Assembly: GCA_021818605.1 (NCBI GenBank)
Contig: JAKAUH010000969.1
Location: 16,655-26,410, forward strand
Direction: 5' to 3'
DNA length: 9,756 nt
From: Planctomycetota bacterium
GTDB taxonomy: Bacteria > Planctomycetota > Planctomycetia > Isosphaerales > Isosphaeraceae
Notes under the pieces: generated by a model
Databases searched by the model: none
Told to the model about the DNA's origin: nothing
The model's input: the letters and a program-made list of their open reading frames with translations, nothing else
Translations under genes and position numbers: made by a program
Shown here: positions 1 through 6,882 of the stretch, piece by piece
Position numbering within the stretch: position 1 is the stretch's first letter
Layout: the number at the start of each line of letters is the position of its first letter

Positions 1-514
1 GGCAGGCACGCGACCGCTCGGCCTCGATCAGTGATCGGCAATGGCCGACATCGTTGTGCTCGAACCGCAAGATCCTCGCACCCGAGAGCCGCGCGCCGTC
101 CCACATGCAGGCGTGGCAGAGCCGATCGGCGAGGATCAGGTCTTCCTTGCCCACCAGGGCCGGAATCACCCCGACATTCGCCAGGTAGCCGCTGCCGAAG
201 GTCAGGGCTCGCTCGGTCCCCTTGATCTCGGCGAGCCGCGACTCCAGCTCGCGGTAGAGCGGATGATTCCCCGTGACCAGCCGCGAGGCTCCCGCACCGG
301 CGCCGAGGCGTTCGAGCGCCTGGCGTGCCGCGGCGATCACGGCTGGGTGATGCGTCAGGCCGAGGTAGTCGTTGCAACTGAACGAGACCATCTCGCGGCC
401 GCGACGGCGGACGCGTCCCGCTCCGAGGCGCTCCGTCTCGACCGGGCGACGCCGGAGCCCGGCTCGCTCGGCGGCGTCGAGCTGTTCCCGGGCGTAATCG
501 CGGAGCGCCGGCAT
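1..514 (-). CDS. bioF: 8-amino-7-oxononanoate synthase BioF, N-terminal part (runs off the window)
   Basis: The product is a PLP-dependent alpha-oxoamine synthase. BioF condenses pimeloyl-ACP or pimeloyl-CoA with L-alanine in the first step of biotin ring assembly, in the cytoplasm. Read on the minus strand from ATG 514-512, it gives 171 codons starting MPALRDYAREQLDAAERAG. Family motifs are visible in order: FSCNDYLGL near residues 47-55, GAGASRLVTGNHPLYRELE in the substrate/cofactor region, then FGSGYLANVG and ILRFEHND. About half of a typical ~390-residue BioF is present; the PLP lysine lies beyond the left edge. A good ribosome binding site, GGAGGAAG, sits just upstream on the minus strand at 529-522. 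The neighbour is divergently transcribed bioB, which favours BioF over the related 2-amino-3-ketobutyrate CoA ligase or serine palmitoyltransferase. The family is clear; the exact BioF assignment rests partly on context. Confidence 0.9.
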   Translation of the reverse strand, partial: MPALRDYAREQLDAAERAGLRRRPVETERLGAGRVRRRGREMVSFSCNDYLGLTHHPAVIAAARQALERLGAGAGASRLVTGNHPLYRELESRLAEIKGTERALTFGSGYLANVGVIPALVGKEDLILADRLCHACMWDGARLSGARILRFEHNDVGHCRSLIEAERSRAC

Positions 515-517
515 GGG

Positions 518-546
518 TTGACTTCCTCCGTGGAAATTCGTCTATT
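518..546 (+). promoter_or_regulatory. Candidate sigma-70-type promoter for bioB
   Basis: TTGACT (518-523) is followed after exactly 17 nt by TCTATT (541-546), which matches four of the six bases of TATAAT. It lies in the 68-bp divergent region between bioF and bioB, about 36 nt before the bioB start. I see no convincing long inverted repeat there of the BirA operator type. The -35 element sits at the edge of the bioF ribosome binding site, so any factor bound here could affect both genes. This is only a consensus match, and planctomycete promoters are often weak matches to the consensus. Confidence 0.35.
522..529 (-). promoter_or_regulatory. Ribosome binding site of bioF
   Basis: GGAGGAAG on the minus strand lies 7 nt (10 nt from the GGAGG core) before ATG 514-512. 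It supports that start codon. Confidence 0.6.
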
Positions 547-582
547 GCTCCTGGACCCATGCCAATGTAAGTGAGGCCCTCG

Positions 583-1608
583 ATGGTGATCAACGCCGAA
601 ACCCGCGCCACGCGACCCGCGACCCCGTCCGTCCGCCACGACTGGACGCTCGACGAGGTGCTGGAACTGTTCCGCCTGCCGTTCAACGACCTGCTCTACC
701 GCGCCCAGACCGTCCACCGCGCGCATTTCGACGCCAACGCCGTGCAGATCTCGACGCTGCTCTCCATCAAGACCGGCGGCTGTCCCGAGGACTGCGCCTA
801 CTGCCCCCAGAGCGCCCATTACAAGACGAGCGTTTCCCCCGACAGGCTGATGGCCAGGGACGCTGTGATGGACGAGGCCCGCCGCGCCCGCGACGCCGGC
901 GCATCGCGGTTCTGCATGGGCGCCGCCTGGCGTTCGCCGCGCGATTCCGACGTGGAGAACGTCGCCGAGCTGGTCGAGGCGGTCAAATCGCTGGGGCTCG
1001 AGACCTGCGCGACCCTCGGGATGCTCACCCGCGCCCAGGCCGAGCGCCTCAGAAGCGCCGGGCTTGACTATTATAATCATAATCTGGACACCTCGGCGTC
1101 GCACTATGGCGAGATTATCAGCACGAGGACGTACCAGCAGCGGCTCGACACGCTCGAGAACGTCCGCGCGGCCGGGATGAGCGTCTGCTGCGGCGGAATC
1201 CTCGGACTGGGTGAAGGCGTCGAGGACCGCGCCGAACTGTTGCGAACGCTGGCCAATCTCCCCGAGCATCCCGAGAGCGTCCCGATCAACCAGCTTGTCA
1301 GGGTCGAGGGCACGCCGCTGGCCGATGCCGAGGCGGTGGATCCGCTCGACTTCGTCCGGGCGATCGCCGTGGCCCGGATCCTCATGCCCCGCTCGGTCGT
1401 CCGGCTCTCCGCCGGCCGCGAGGGCATGAGCGCCGAGCTCCAGGCTCTCTGTTTCCTGGCCGGCGCCAACTCGATCTTCCACGGCGAGCGGTTGCTCACC
1501 ACGCCCAACCCCGCCATCCACGCCGACCGCCGGCTCTTCGACCGCCTGGGACTCCGACCCATGGTCCCCGCCCCAACCGGATCAGCGGCCCCCCTTTCAT
1601 CCGAGTGA
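583..1608 (+). CDS. bioB: Biotin synthase BioB
   Basis: BioB is a radical SAM enzyme that inserts sulfur into dethiobiotin to form biotin, the last step of the pathway. The 341-residue protein carries the radical SAM cluster motif C-x3-C-x2-C at C67, C71 and C74 (GGCPEDCAYCPQSAHY). The [2Fe-2S] cluster ligands known from E. coli BioB (C97, C128, C188, R260) have counterparts, all at an offset of +14: C111 in RFCMGAAWR, C142 in ETCATLG, C202 in VCCGGILGLGE and R274 in VVRLSAGR. YYNHNLDTS and NQLVRVEGTPL are further family motifs. Length is normal. The ATG at 583 was chosen because GTGAGG (571-576) stands 6 nt before it as a Shine-Dalgarno sequence. The in-frame GTG at 571 is part of that site and would add only four residues. 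The gene is divergent from bioF. The C-terminal tail after about residue 325 is low-complexity and probably unconserved. Confidence 0.97.
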   Translation: MVINAETRATRPATPSVRHDWTLDEVLELFRLPFNDLLYRAQTVHRAHFDANAVQISTLLSIKTGGCPEDCAYCPQSAHYKTSVSPDRLMARDAVMDEARRARDAGASRFCMGAAWRSPRDSDVENVAELVEAVKSLGLETCATLGMLTRAQAERLRSAGLDYYNHNLDTSASHYGEIISTRTYQQRLDTLENVRAAGMSVCCGGILGLGEGVEDRAELLRTLANLPEHPESVPINQLVRVEGTPLADAEAVDPLDFVRAIAVARILMPRSVVRLSAGREGMSAELQALCFLAGANSIFHGERLLTTPNPAIHADRRLFDRLGLRPMVPAPTGSAAPLSSE

Positions 1609-1659
1609 GAAACCGTTCCGGAAAGGGCGCAAGCGTCAAGGTCATCAGCCGCCGGCTCA

Positions 1660-1686
1660 ATTCCAGCGGAATCCCGCCGCGGCGGG
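1660..1686. repeat. Two adjacent short inverted repeats after bioB
   Basis: ATTCC-AGC-GGAAT (1660-1672) is followed directly by the perfect 14-bp palindrome CCCGCCGCGGCGGG (1673-1686). They lie about 50-80 nt after the bioB stop. No run of T follows either one, so they do not look like ordinary intrinsic terminators. Short GC-rich palindromes arise easily by chance in DNA of this composition. Confidence 0.4.
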
Positions 1687-1700
1687 TGGATGGATTGGGT

Positions 1701-1740
1701 CCTCGCGGCTCCCCGGTTGGCTTCGAGGGTTTCCGCGAGG
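1701..1740. repeat. Inverted repeat with 8-bp arms
   Basis: CCTCGCGG (1701-1708) and CCGCGAGG (1733-1740) are exact reverse complements around a 24-nt centre. They stand between the palindromes at 1660-1686 and the strong hairpin at 1753-1784, as part of one cluster. Confidence 0.4.
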
Positions 1741-1752
1741 CGTGGGACTCTG

Positions 1753-1784
1753 CGAGGATCTGCGCGTCCAGGCGCAGATCCTCG
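1753..1784. repeat. Perfect 13-bp stem-loop after bioB
   Basis: CGAGGATCTGCGC (1753-1765) and GCGCAGATCCTCG (1772-1784) are perfect reverse complements around the 6-nt loop GTCCAG. The stem contains no mismatch and would be very stable as RNA. It begins 145 nt after the bioB stop. The bases after it (ACGCCAGCGCG) hold no T run, and the bases before it hold no A run for a leftward terminator. It could protect the bioB mRNA 3' end, act as a Rho-linked termination structure, or be a copy of a dispersed palindromic repeat. The structure is certain; the role is not known. Confidence 0.65.
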
Positions 1785-2058
1785 ACGCCAGCGCGCACTC
1801 ATTTCGGACAATTCACTCCAGGCGAGATGGCGACCCCTGCCTCGGCTGTGGAAGGCTGTCCCGTCCTCGCCGATTGAGAACCATCTCGAAATCACAAGCC
1901 CAAAAACAGGATTAGCCGCAAATCGTTCGAACGAGTGCCGCCCGGCAACAGCAGGAGGCTGCATGTCAACGGCCGGGCGAATCGCCGTTTTGTGGCTGTC
2001 ACATCAAGCGAACGCCCGAAGGCGAGTCAAGTGCATCGAGAACGACCGCAGTTGCTCC

Positions 2059-2092
2059 GAGGCGATCTGGAGACCTCGCCTCCCGGCCTTTT
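2059..2092 (+). terminator. Weak terminator-like hairpin
   Basis: GAGGCGA (2059-2065) pairs with TCGCCTC (2076-2082) around a 10-nt loop. CCGGCC and then TTTT (2089-2092) follow. The T run is short and set off from the stem by six bases, so termination would be weak at best. No gene ends close before it. Confidence 0.2.
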
Positions 2093-2284
2093 GTCCCTCT
2101 CGCAGCGGAATCAAATCTGTTTAGTTTATTCGAAGAGTCGCGTGGAAAAACTGCAACCTCGTTTGTTTCGGCCCGGGTGGTGGCCATAGCTTTCTATGTA
2201 TGAGCACCGGCCGCGATGCACCGGGATCTCAGATCGCCGTCGCGGAGGTGCAACAGGCGAAGTGTTATTAAGAAAGGCAGTTGG

Positions 2285-3001
2285 ATGAAAGATTCTGGCT
2301 CAACATTCCTGGGGTGGCGGCTGTTGCTTGGGTTCGCCCTCGCGATTGGAATCGCCTGGGCGGGCGAGGCTCGGGCCGGGCAGGCCCTTGTCTTTACCTC
2401 GGCGACGAATGCGGGTGTGTCGTTCACCGGAAATGGGTCCTCCGCGACATTCGCCTTCTCCAACAACGGCTCGACGCAGGGTTTCCAGGTCACGCAGACG
2501 GTCGGGTACAACGATGCGGTCGGTCTATTCGGGACCATCGGTGGAACTTTCAAGTTCGGCTCGCCGATCACCTCGACGGGGACGCCCTCCGGGACCGTCG
2601 AATCGGCGAAGGTCACCGGGACGAACGGCGACCTGACGATCACGGATGGCAGCAACCAGCAGTTCTCGACGACCCTTACCGCGGTCGGCATTGCCTCGCT
2701 GGGAACCGCCATTGCCTTCGATGTCAAGCTCACCGACGCGGTCTATTCCGGCACGAATGCCAGCCTGATCGCGCTGCGAACCATTATCGATGACCACAAT
2801 CAGGGGGCCCAGGCGGCGATCGCCTTGCCATTCGTACCCGGCTTGACCCTGAACGATCTCCTCAGCGGGACGCACCAAACCGGGTATTCAGGCACCTTGA
2901 GCCCGGTTCCCGAGCCGTCCAGTCTCGCGCTGGCGGGGCTTTCGACGGCCGCGATGGTCGGTTACACGATGCGCCGACGGAGGACCGGCCGCGGCTCTTG
3001 A
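2285..3001 (+). CDS. Exported PEP-CTERM sorting domain protein of unknown function
   Basis: The protein has 238 residues. The N-terminus is a typical Sec signal peptide: a hydrophobic core at about residues 11-26 and a likely cleavage after A31 (ARA-GQ). The mature part is rich in Gly, Ser, Thr, Asn and Ala, with little charge, and looks like a beta-rich secreted domain; I recognise no catalytic motif. The C-terminus is a clear PEP-CTERM tag: the VPEPSSLALAGL motif with PEP at 209-211, a hydrophobic helix to about residue 228, then an RRRR cluster. Such tags are known to be processed by exosortase, which usually places the protein at the cell surface or in extracellular polymer. The ATG at 2285 was chosen because AAAGG (2273-2277) stands 7 nt upstream and the signal peptide starts there. 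An upstream in-frame ATG at 2216 would add 23 charged residues in front of the signal. It converges with the U32 gene, 33 bp away. Confidence 0.88.
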   Translation: MKDSGSTFLGWRLLLGFALAIGIAWAGEARAGQALVFTSATNAGVSFTGNGSSATFAFSNNGSTQGFQVTQTVGYNDAVGLFGTIGGTFKFGSPITSTGTPSGTVESAKVTGTNGDLTITDGSNQQFSTTLTAVGIASLGTAIAFDVKLTDAVYSGTNASLIALRTIIDDHNQGAQAAIALPFVPGLTLNDLLSGTHQTGYSGTLSPVPEPSSLALAGLSTAAMVGYTMRRRRTGRGS

Positions 3002-3034
3002 CGCGACCGGCACGGATCCGGCCCGGATGGCGGA

Positions 3035-5707
3035 TCAGAGGACGGCCAGGGCGCCTTTCGTCACGCCGTACTGGTTGCTCGCCTTCAGCTCGCGCCAGAG
3101 CTGTCGAGCGTCCCGGCGGCCGGCGAGGGCGTCCTGGTAGAGCGACAGGATGTTCTGGACGGCCGGCGGCCCCTCGTCGAGGAACTCCACTCGCAGACGA
3201 GGGGCCCCGCGCTTCAGGAGCCGGGGGAGGAACTGTGCGGCGGTCTGCGGCACGGCGTTGAAGAGCGTGTTGCGGCAGCCGACGTCGGCGGTCAGGGGGT
3301 GCTCGGCGCCCACGCGGTCGCGGAGCTTGACCTCGTGCCGGTCGCACGGTCGGCCGCAGTTCGTCGCGTTTGTGCCCGGCGACAGGAAGGCGCAGAAGAC
3401 GCAATGCTCCATGTGAAACATGGGGATCCGCTGGTGGATCACCACCTCGAGCCACGATGAGGGCGTCGCATCGAGCAGGTCCAGGAGCTGCTCGACGTTC
3501 AGGTCGTACGATGCCGTGACTCGAAGGGCCCCGCGCGAGCGAAGCAGCTCGACCGAGAGCGGGTTGGCCGGGTTTATTGAGAAATCGGCGACGAACGGGA
3601 CGCGGTGCTCGGCGCAGTGGAGCATCCCGCCGGCGTTCCGGACCAGCAGACCGTCGGCACCCCGGCCGGCCAGGTGCTTGAACACGTTCGACTCGCCCGG
3701 CTTCTCGATCCGGGGAGTCGCGAGGAAGATCTCCGCACCGCCCCGGTGGGCGGCGGCGACAGCCTGCGGGTATTCCTTGATGTCCTGGTAGTCGGCGTAG
3801 ATCGTCCGGATGCCCGCCGCGACGGCGACTTCGATCTGCTCCGTCCGGCGGCAGAGAGCGGTGAGTTCGACGATCGACGTGGCATTCGGGTGGGTCGCCG
3901 CTCGTTCGCGGTCGCGTTCGTCGTGGATCGTCGCGAGCAACGAGGGGAGGACCGGTCCCTCGGCGACCGGGCGCGGCCGCGGCCGCGGCGAAGCGGCGGC
4001 CTCGTCGAGACGCGCGACCAGCTCGCGGCGGAGGTGATTCAGCAGGCTCATCGGGACCATCGGCCGCCCCTCGATGGCCGCCTCCAGCCGGCCGAGCTGG
4101 TAGATGGTGCCGCCGAGCCGACCAATCTGCGCCCGGAAGAGCGTCTCGTCGGCGGGGCGGGAATCGGCCGGGGCGAGCGGCTCGTCGGACTCGACCGCCG
4201 CCGTCAGACCGGTCGAGGTTCGGGCCTGGATCCGCAGCGGCTCGCCGGCACTGGCCTCGATCCGCACTTCGAGGTCGACCTTGCGATTTGGTGGCCCCTC
4301 GAACGTCCTGCGCAGCCGGCGGGTCAGCTCGGGATCGTCGGTCTTCCACACGCGCTGACCGGGCACGACCGCCGCGAGGTTGATCGCGCCGCGGCCGAAC
4401 CGCAACTCGACCAGGCCCGAGATCCCACCCTCGGGCTGGGCGGCGGCGGCGGGCTGCTCTCCGCGCTCGCGCTCGAGGGGGACGGCCTCATACACGCGGC
4501 CGCCCTGCTCGTCGCGCCCGGCCGCCTCGTCGCCGTCGAGGACCAGGCCGTCTCCGGGTTTGACCGGCGCGCTCGAGCGGATCCGGATGCCCGTCCTGGT
4601 CACGGACTCGACCACGCCCAGCTCGATCCCGCGTTTCTTGGCGTAGTCGCCGCGGACGAGGACCTTGTGGTTGTTGCCATCGAGGAACCCGTGCGAGAAG
4701 CCGCGGGAGAACGAGAGCTGCATCTCGCGGACGTCACGCGGCGTGAACTCAACCGGCCGGTCGGCCATGACCGCGTCGATGGCCGCGCGATAGTGCCGGG
4801 TAATGTTGGCGACGTACTCGGGGCTCTTGAGCCGTCCCTCGATCTTGAGGCTGGCGACACCCAGCTCGATCAGCCGGGGAACCAGGTCGTAGGCCGCCAG
4901 ATCCTGGGGGCTCAGGAGGTACTGGACGTCGTCGAGGTCGACGGGCCGGCCGTCGCAGACGATCTGGTAGGGCATCCGGCAGGCCTGGGCGCATTCGCCG
5001 CGGTTCGCTGAGCGCCCGCCGAGCGCCTCGCTGGTGAGGCACTGACCGGAGTAGGCCACGCAGAGCGCCCCATGGACGAACACCTCGACGGGAAGCGCGG
5101 TCTCGCGGCGGATGCGGCCGATCTCGCTCAGCGACAATTCGCGCGCGAGGATGACCCGGGAGCACCCCAGCTCTCGTGCCAGCTCGACGCCGGCGCGGCT
5201 GGTGACGGACATCTGCGTCGAGGCGTGGATCTCGAGTTCCGGGGCCACGGCACGGATCAAGCGGGTGAGGCCCAGATCCTGGACGATCACCGCATCGACC
5301 CCGCTCGAGGCGATCTCGCGGACCACCGCCTCGATCCCCTCCAGCTCGCTGGTGAAGGCCAGGGTGTTGAGCGTGACGTAGCCCCGGACCCCTCGGCGGT
5401 GCAGGAGGGCCATGATCTCCGGCAGCTCGGCGCCGTCGAAGTTCTGGGCGCGCATGCGGGCGTTGTGGCGGGAGAGGCCGAAATAGACGGCATCCGCCCC
5501 GTTCTCGACGGCCGCGATCAGGCAGGTCCGGTCGCCGGCTGGTGCGAGCAGCTCGGGCCGCCGCAACCCGGTCCCCCGCGCAACCGGCAAGTCTCCCGAC
5601 CTTTCGGCGTAGACATTGGCCCGATCGGGCCCGATCCATGGCAATTCGCTGACCGTTTTCAAGAGCTTCTCCCGCTGTCTCACTCGTGCGGTAATCTGCC
5701 GATCCAT
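3035..5707 (-). CDS. Tandem U32 family protein, RlhA-like N-terminal half plus second cysteine-cluster half
   Basis: The protein has 890 residues from ATG 5707-5705. Residues about 50-320 are a U32 (PF01136-type) domain: RRPELLAPAGD, ENGADAVYFGL, TLNTLAF, IHASTQMSVTS, then the signature FVHGALCVAYSGQC. Four cysteines, C216, C223, C239 and C243, form the pattern expected to hold an iron-sulfur cluster. A DUF3656-like middle part follows (KVLVRGDYAKKRGIELG near 348-364). RlhA of E. coli hydroxylates a cytidine of 23S rRNA, and U32 proteins in general modify RNA or ubiquinone; the old 'collagenase/peptidase' label is probably wrong. After a PRPRPRP linker (574-580) comes a second half with NAGGMLHCAEHRVPFVADFS and a new cluster C769-x2-C772-x11-C784-x3-C788. 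At about 650 residues RlhA itself lacks this extension. The start is uncertain: no clear ribosome site precedes 5707, the first ~48 residues look unconserved, and a TTG at 5770 is possible. It is divergent from rsbR. Confidence 0.87.
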   Translation of the reverse strand: MDRQITARVRQREKLLKTVSELPWIGPDRANVYAERSGDLPVARGTGLRRPELLAPAGDRTCLIAAVENGADAVYFGLSRHNARMRAQNFDGAELPEIMALLHRRGVRGYVTLNTLAFTSELEGIEAVVREIASSGVDAVIVQDLGLTRLIRAVAPELEIHASTQMSVTSRAGVELARELGCSRVILARELSLSEIGRIRRETALPVEVFVHGALCVAYSGQCLTSEALGGRSANRGECAQACRMPYQIVCDGRPVDLDDVQYLLSPQDLAAYDLVPRLIELGVASLKIEGRLKSPEYVANITRHYRAAIDAVMADRPVEFTPRDVREMQLSFSRGFSHGFLDGNNHKVLVRGDYAKKRGIELGVVESVTRTGIRIRSSAPVKPGDGLVLDGDEAAGRDEQGGRVYEAVPLERERGEQPAAAAQPEGGISGLVELRFGRGAINLAAVVPGQRVWKTDDPELTRRLRRTFEGPPNRKVDLEVRIEASAGEPLRIQARTSTGLTAAVESDEPLAPADSRPADETLFRAQIGRLGGTIYQLGRLEAAIEGRPMVPMSLLNHLRRELVARLDEAAASPRPRPRPVAEGPVLPSLLATIHDERDRERAATHPNATSIVELTALCRRTEQIEVAVAAGIRTIYADYQDIKEYPQAVAAAHRGGAEIFLATPRIEKPGESNVFKHLAGRGADGLLVRNAGGMLHCAEHRVPFVADFSINPANPLSVELLRSRGALRVTASYDLNVEQLLDLLDATPSSWLEVVIHQRIPMFHMEHCVFCAFLSPGTNATNCGRPCDRHEVKLRDRVGAEHPLTADVGCRNTLFNAVPQTAAQFLPRLLKRGAPRLRVEFLDEGPPAVQNILSLYQDALAGRRDARQLWRELKASNQYGVTKGALAVL

Positions 5708-5964
5708 TATACGACGATGATCGTCCGATCGCCGAGTCCGCTGAGGAAAACGCGCCTTCCGGCGGGACAATCTGGATATTCTCGGAGATTCTCATAAAAT
5801 GAACGGCCACAAGGTTGGCCGGCCGCGACGGACAGAGAAGATCCGGCCGACCCGTCGGAGAAGGATGCCGTACCCGTCCCCGGAATCTTCGGGCACGGCC
5901 AGCGGGGTCGCTCTGTGGCCGGACGGTGGCGGATTGACAATGTCTGGATGAGAAATCGAAGCCG
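5708..5964. promoter_or_regulatory. Divergent intergenic region between the U32 gene and the stressosome operon
   Basis: These 257 bp must hold the promoters of both flanking genes. An imperfect hairpin lies at 5874-5898: CCGTCCCCGG, loop AATCT, TCGGGCACGG, with one C-C mismatch and one G-T pair. A perfect TTGACA (5934-5939) occurs, but no -10 match stands 16-18 nt after it. AT-richer sequence at about 5770-5812 could hold the U32 promoter, though I see no strong consensus. The last 25 nt before rsbR contain two nested tiny open frames (see findings). Confidence 0.4.
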
Positions 5965-6882
5965 ATGAGCGCACAGGGGCTGAAGAAGGGCAGACTCGCC
6001 GGGATTGTTGGCAACCACGAGGCCGAGATCCTGGCGAACTGGGTCGGTGAGCAGACCGCAGTCAAGGGACGGCGAGGAGCCTCGTTGAATGAGTCGGAGT
6101 TGCGGGCGCAGTGCGAGGCGTTCCTCCGGGCCTTCCGCGAATCGCTCAACGGCGCGGCGTCGACGGACGTCGAGTCGAACGAGTGGCGGGCGGTCCGCGG
6201 GATGCTCGACGAACTGTCGCGGGCGCGGGCGGCCAAGGGGTTCAGCTCGTCCGAGATGGCCTTCTTCGTGATGTCGCTCAAGAGGCCCCTGTTCGGATTG
6301 CTGCGGGAGATTGGCGGCGATGCTCAGTCGCTGGCTGACACCACGTGGGAGGCGACCGAGATCCTGGACAGGATGGCCCTGTTCACGACCGAGGTCTACC
6401 AGAAGGCGCGCGAAGAGATCATTGCGCGGCAGCAGGAGGAGATGCTCGAGCTGTCCACGCCCGTCGTGACGCTGTGGAAGGGAATCCTGGCCCTGCCGAT
6501 GATCGGCACGCTCGATAGCGCCCGCACCCAGACGATGATGGAAAGCCTGCTCCAGACCATCCTGGACACGGGCTCTTCCATCGCCATCATCGATATCACG
6601 GGTGTACCCACCGTGGACACATTGACGGCCCAGCACCTGCTCAAGACGGTGACCGCCGCACGGTTGATGGGGGCCGAGTGCATCCTCAGCGGCATTCGGC
6701 CGCAAATCGCACAGACGATCGTGCACCTGGGGTTGGACCTGGGGGGCATGATCACCAAGGCGTCGCTGGCGGATGCGTTCGCCGTGGCGCTGGAGCGGAC
6801 CGGCCGGACGATCGTCCGGGTTCGCACCGGCCCCGGTCGCGAATCGACCGCGACGGCGATCGGGATGGACCCGCCGGCCTGA
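5965..6882 (+). CDS. rsbR: Stressosome sensor RsbR (RsbRD-type N-terminus plus STAS domain)
   Basis: The protein has 305 residues and is a scaffold and sensor of the stressosome. Residues about 10-150 look like the helical RsbRD-type N-terminal domain (HEAEILANWVGEQ near 18-30), not the globin-like domain of RsbRA. The C-terminal STAS domain, about 160-280, matches RsbR closely: LELSTPVVTLWKGILALPMIG, IIDITGVPTVDT and LSGIRPQIAQTIVHLGLDL. In Bacillus RsbRA the kinase RsbT phosphorylates T171 and T205, 34 residues apart. Here T219 (in VDT) corresponds to T205, and S185 (in LDSAR), exactly 34 residues earlier, corresponds to T171. The ATG at 5965 is the only reasonable start, but the ribosome site is weak (GAAG at 5958-5961). 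It is followed by a 117-bp gap and then rsbS. The tail after about residue 280 is charged and probably disordered. What stress it senses cannot be read from the sequence. Confidence 0.92.
   Translation: MSAQGLKKGRLAGIVGNHEAEILANWVGEQTAVKGRRGASLNESELRAQCEAFLRAFRESLNGAASTDVESNEWRAVRGMLDELSRARAAKGFSSSEMAFFVMSLKRPLFGLLREIGGDAQSLADTTWEATEILDRMALFTTEVYQKAREEIIARQQEEMLELSTPVVTLWKGILALPMIGTLDSARTQTMMESLLQTILDTGSSIAIIDITGVPTVDTLTAQHLLKTVTAARLMGAECILSGIRPQIAQTIVHLGLDLGGMITKASLADAFAVALERTGRTIVRVRTGPGRESTATAIGMDPPA

Larger units (their letters stand above)
1609..2284. other. Intergenic region of about 680 bp between bioB and the PEP-CTERM gene
   Basis: I find no convincing protein gene here: the open frames have mixed codon use and no recognisable motifs. 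The left half (1660-1784) is dense in inverted repeats, annotated separately. The right half is less GC-rich, especially 2100-2200, as expected of a promoter region for the gene at 2285. A weak -35-like TTGTTT lies at 2163-2168 and TATGTA at 2195-2200, but they do not pair at a standard spacing. A perfect 12-bp palindrome, TCGTTCGAACGA, lies at 1923-1934. A small frame with a good ribosome binding site (1963-2124) is discussed under findings. No tRNA or known riboswitch was recognised. Confidence 0.6.

Noticed and set aside
571..573. GTG as an alternative start of bioB
   Set aside because: It is part of the GTGAGG ribosome site that serves the ATG at 583.
41..574. Plus-strand open frame of 177 codons at the left edge
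   Set aside because: Opposite bioF, whose motifs are clear on the minus strand.
355..1521. Minus-strand open frame of 388 codons opposite bioB
   Set aside because: It covers the bioB coding region and the bioF start; low-complexity composition and no family motif.
2216..2284. In-frame N-terminal extension of the PEP-CTERM protein
   Set aside because: It would put 23 charged residues before the signal peptide, and the ATG at 2285 has its own ribosome site.
2862..4349. Minus-strand open frame of 495 codons in another frame of the U32 gene and across the PEP-CTERM gene end
   Set aside because: Arg/Pro-rich frame-shifted shadow; the real frame shows conserved motifs throughout.
3605..5011. Plus-strand open frame of 468 codons opposite the U32 gene
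   Set aside because: Antisense shadow of a gene with intact U32 motifs; repetitive Asp/Arg/Gly/Leu-rich product.
5934..5939. Perfect TTGACA as a -35 box for rsbR
   Set aside because: No -10-like sequence lies 16-18 nt after it, and a start there would fall at or inside the rsbR start codon.
4749..6281. Minus-strand open frame of 510 codons across the U32 gene start and the rsbR start
   Set aside because: Out of frame with the U32 protein and antisense to rsbR; no motif and Arg/Pro-rich.
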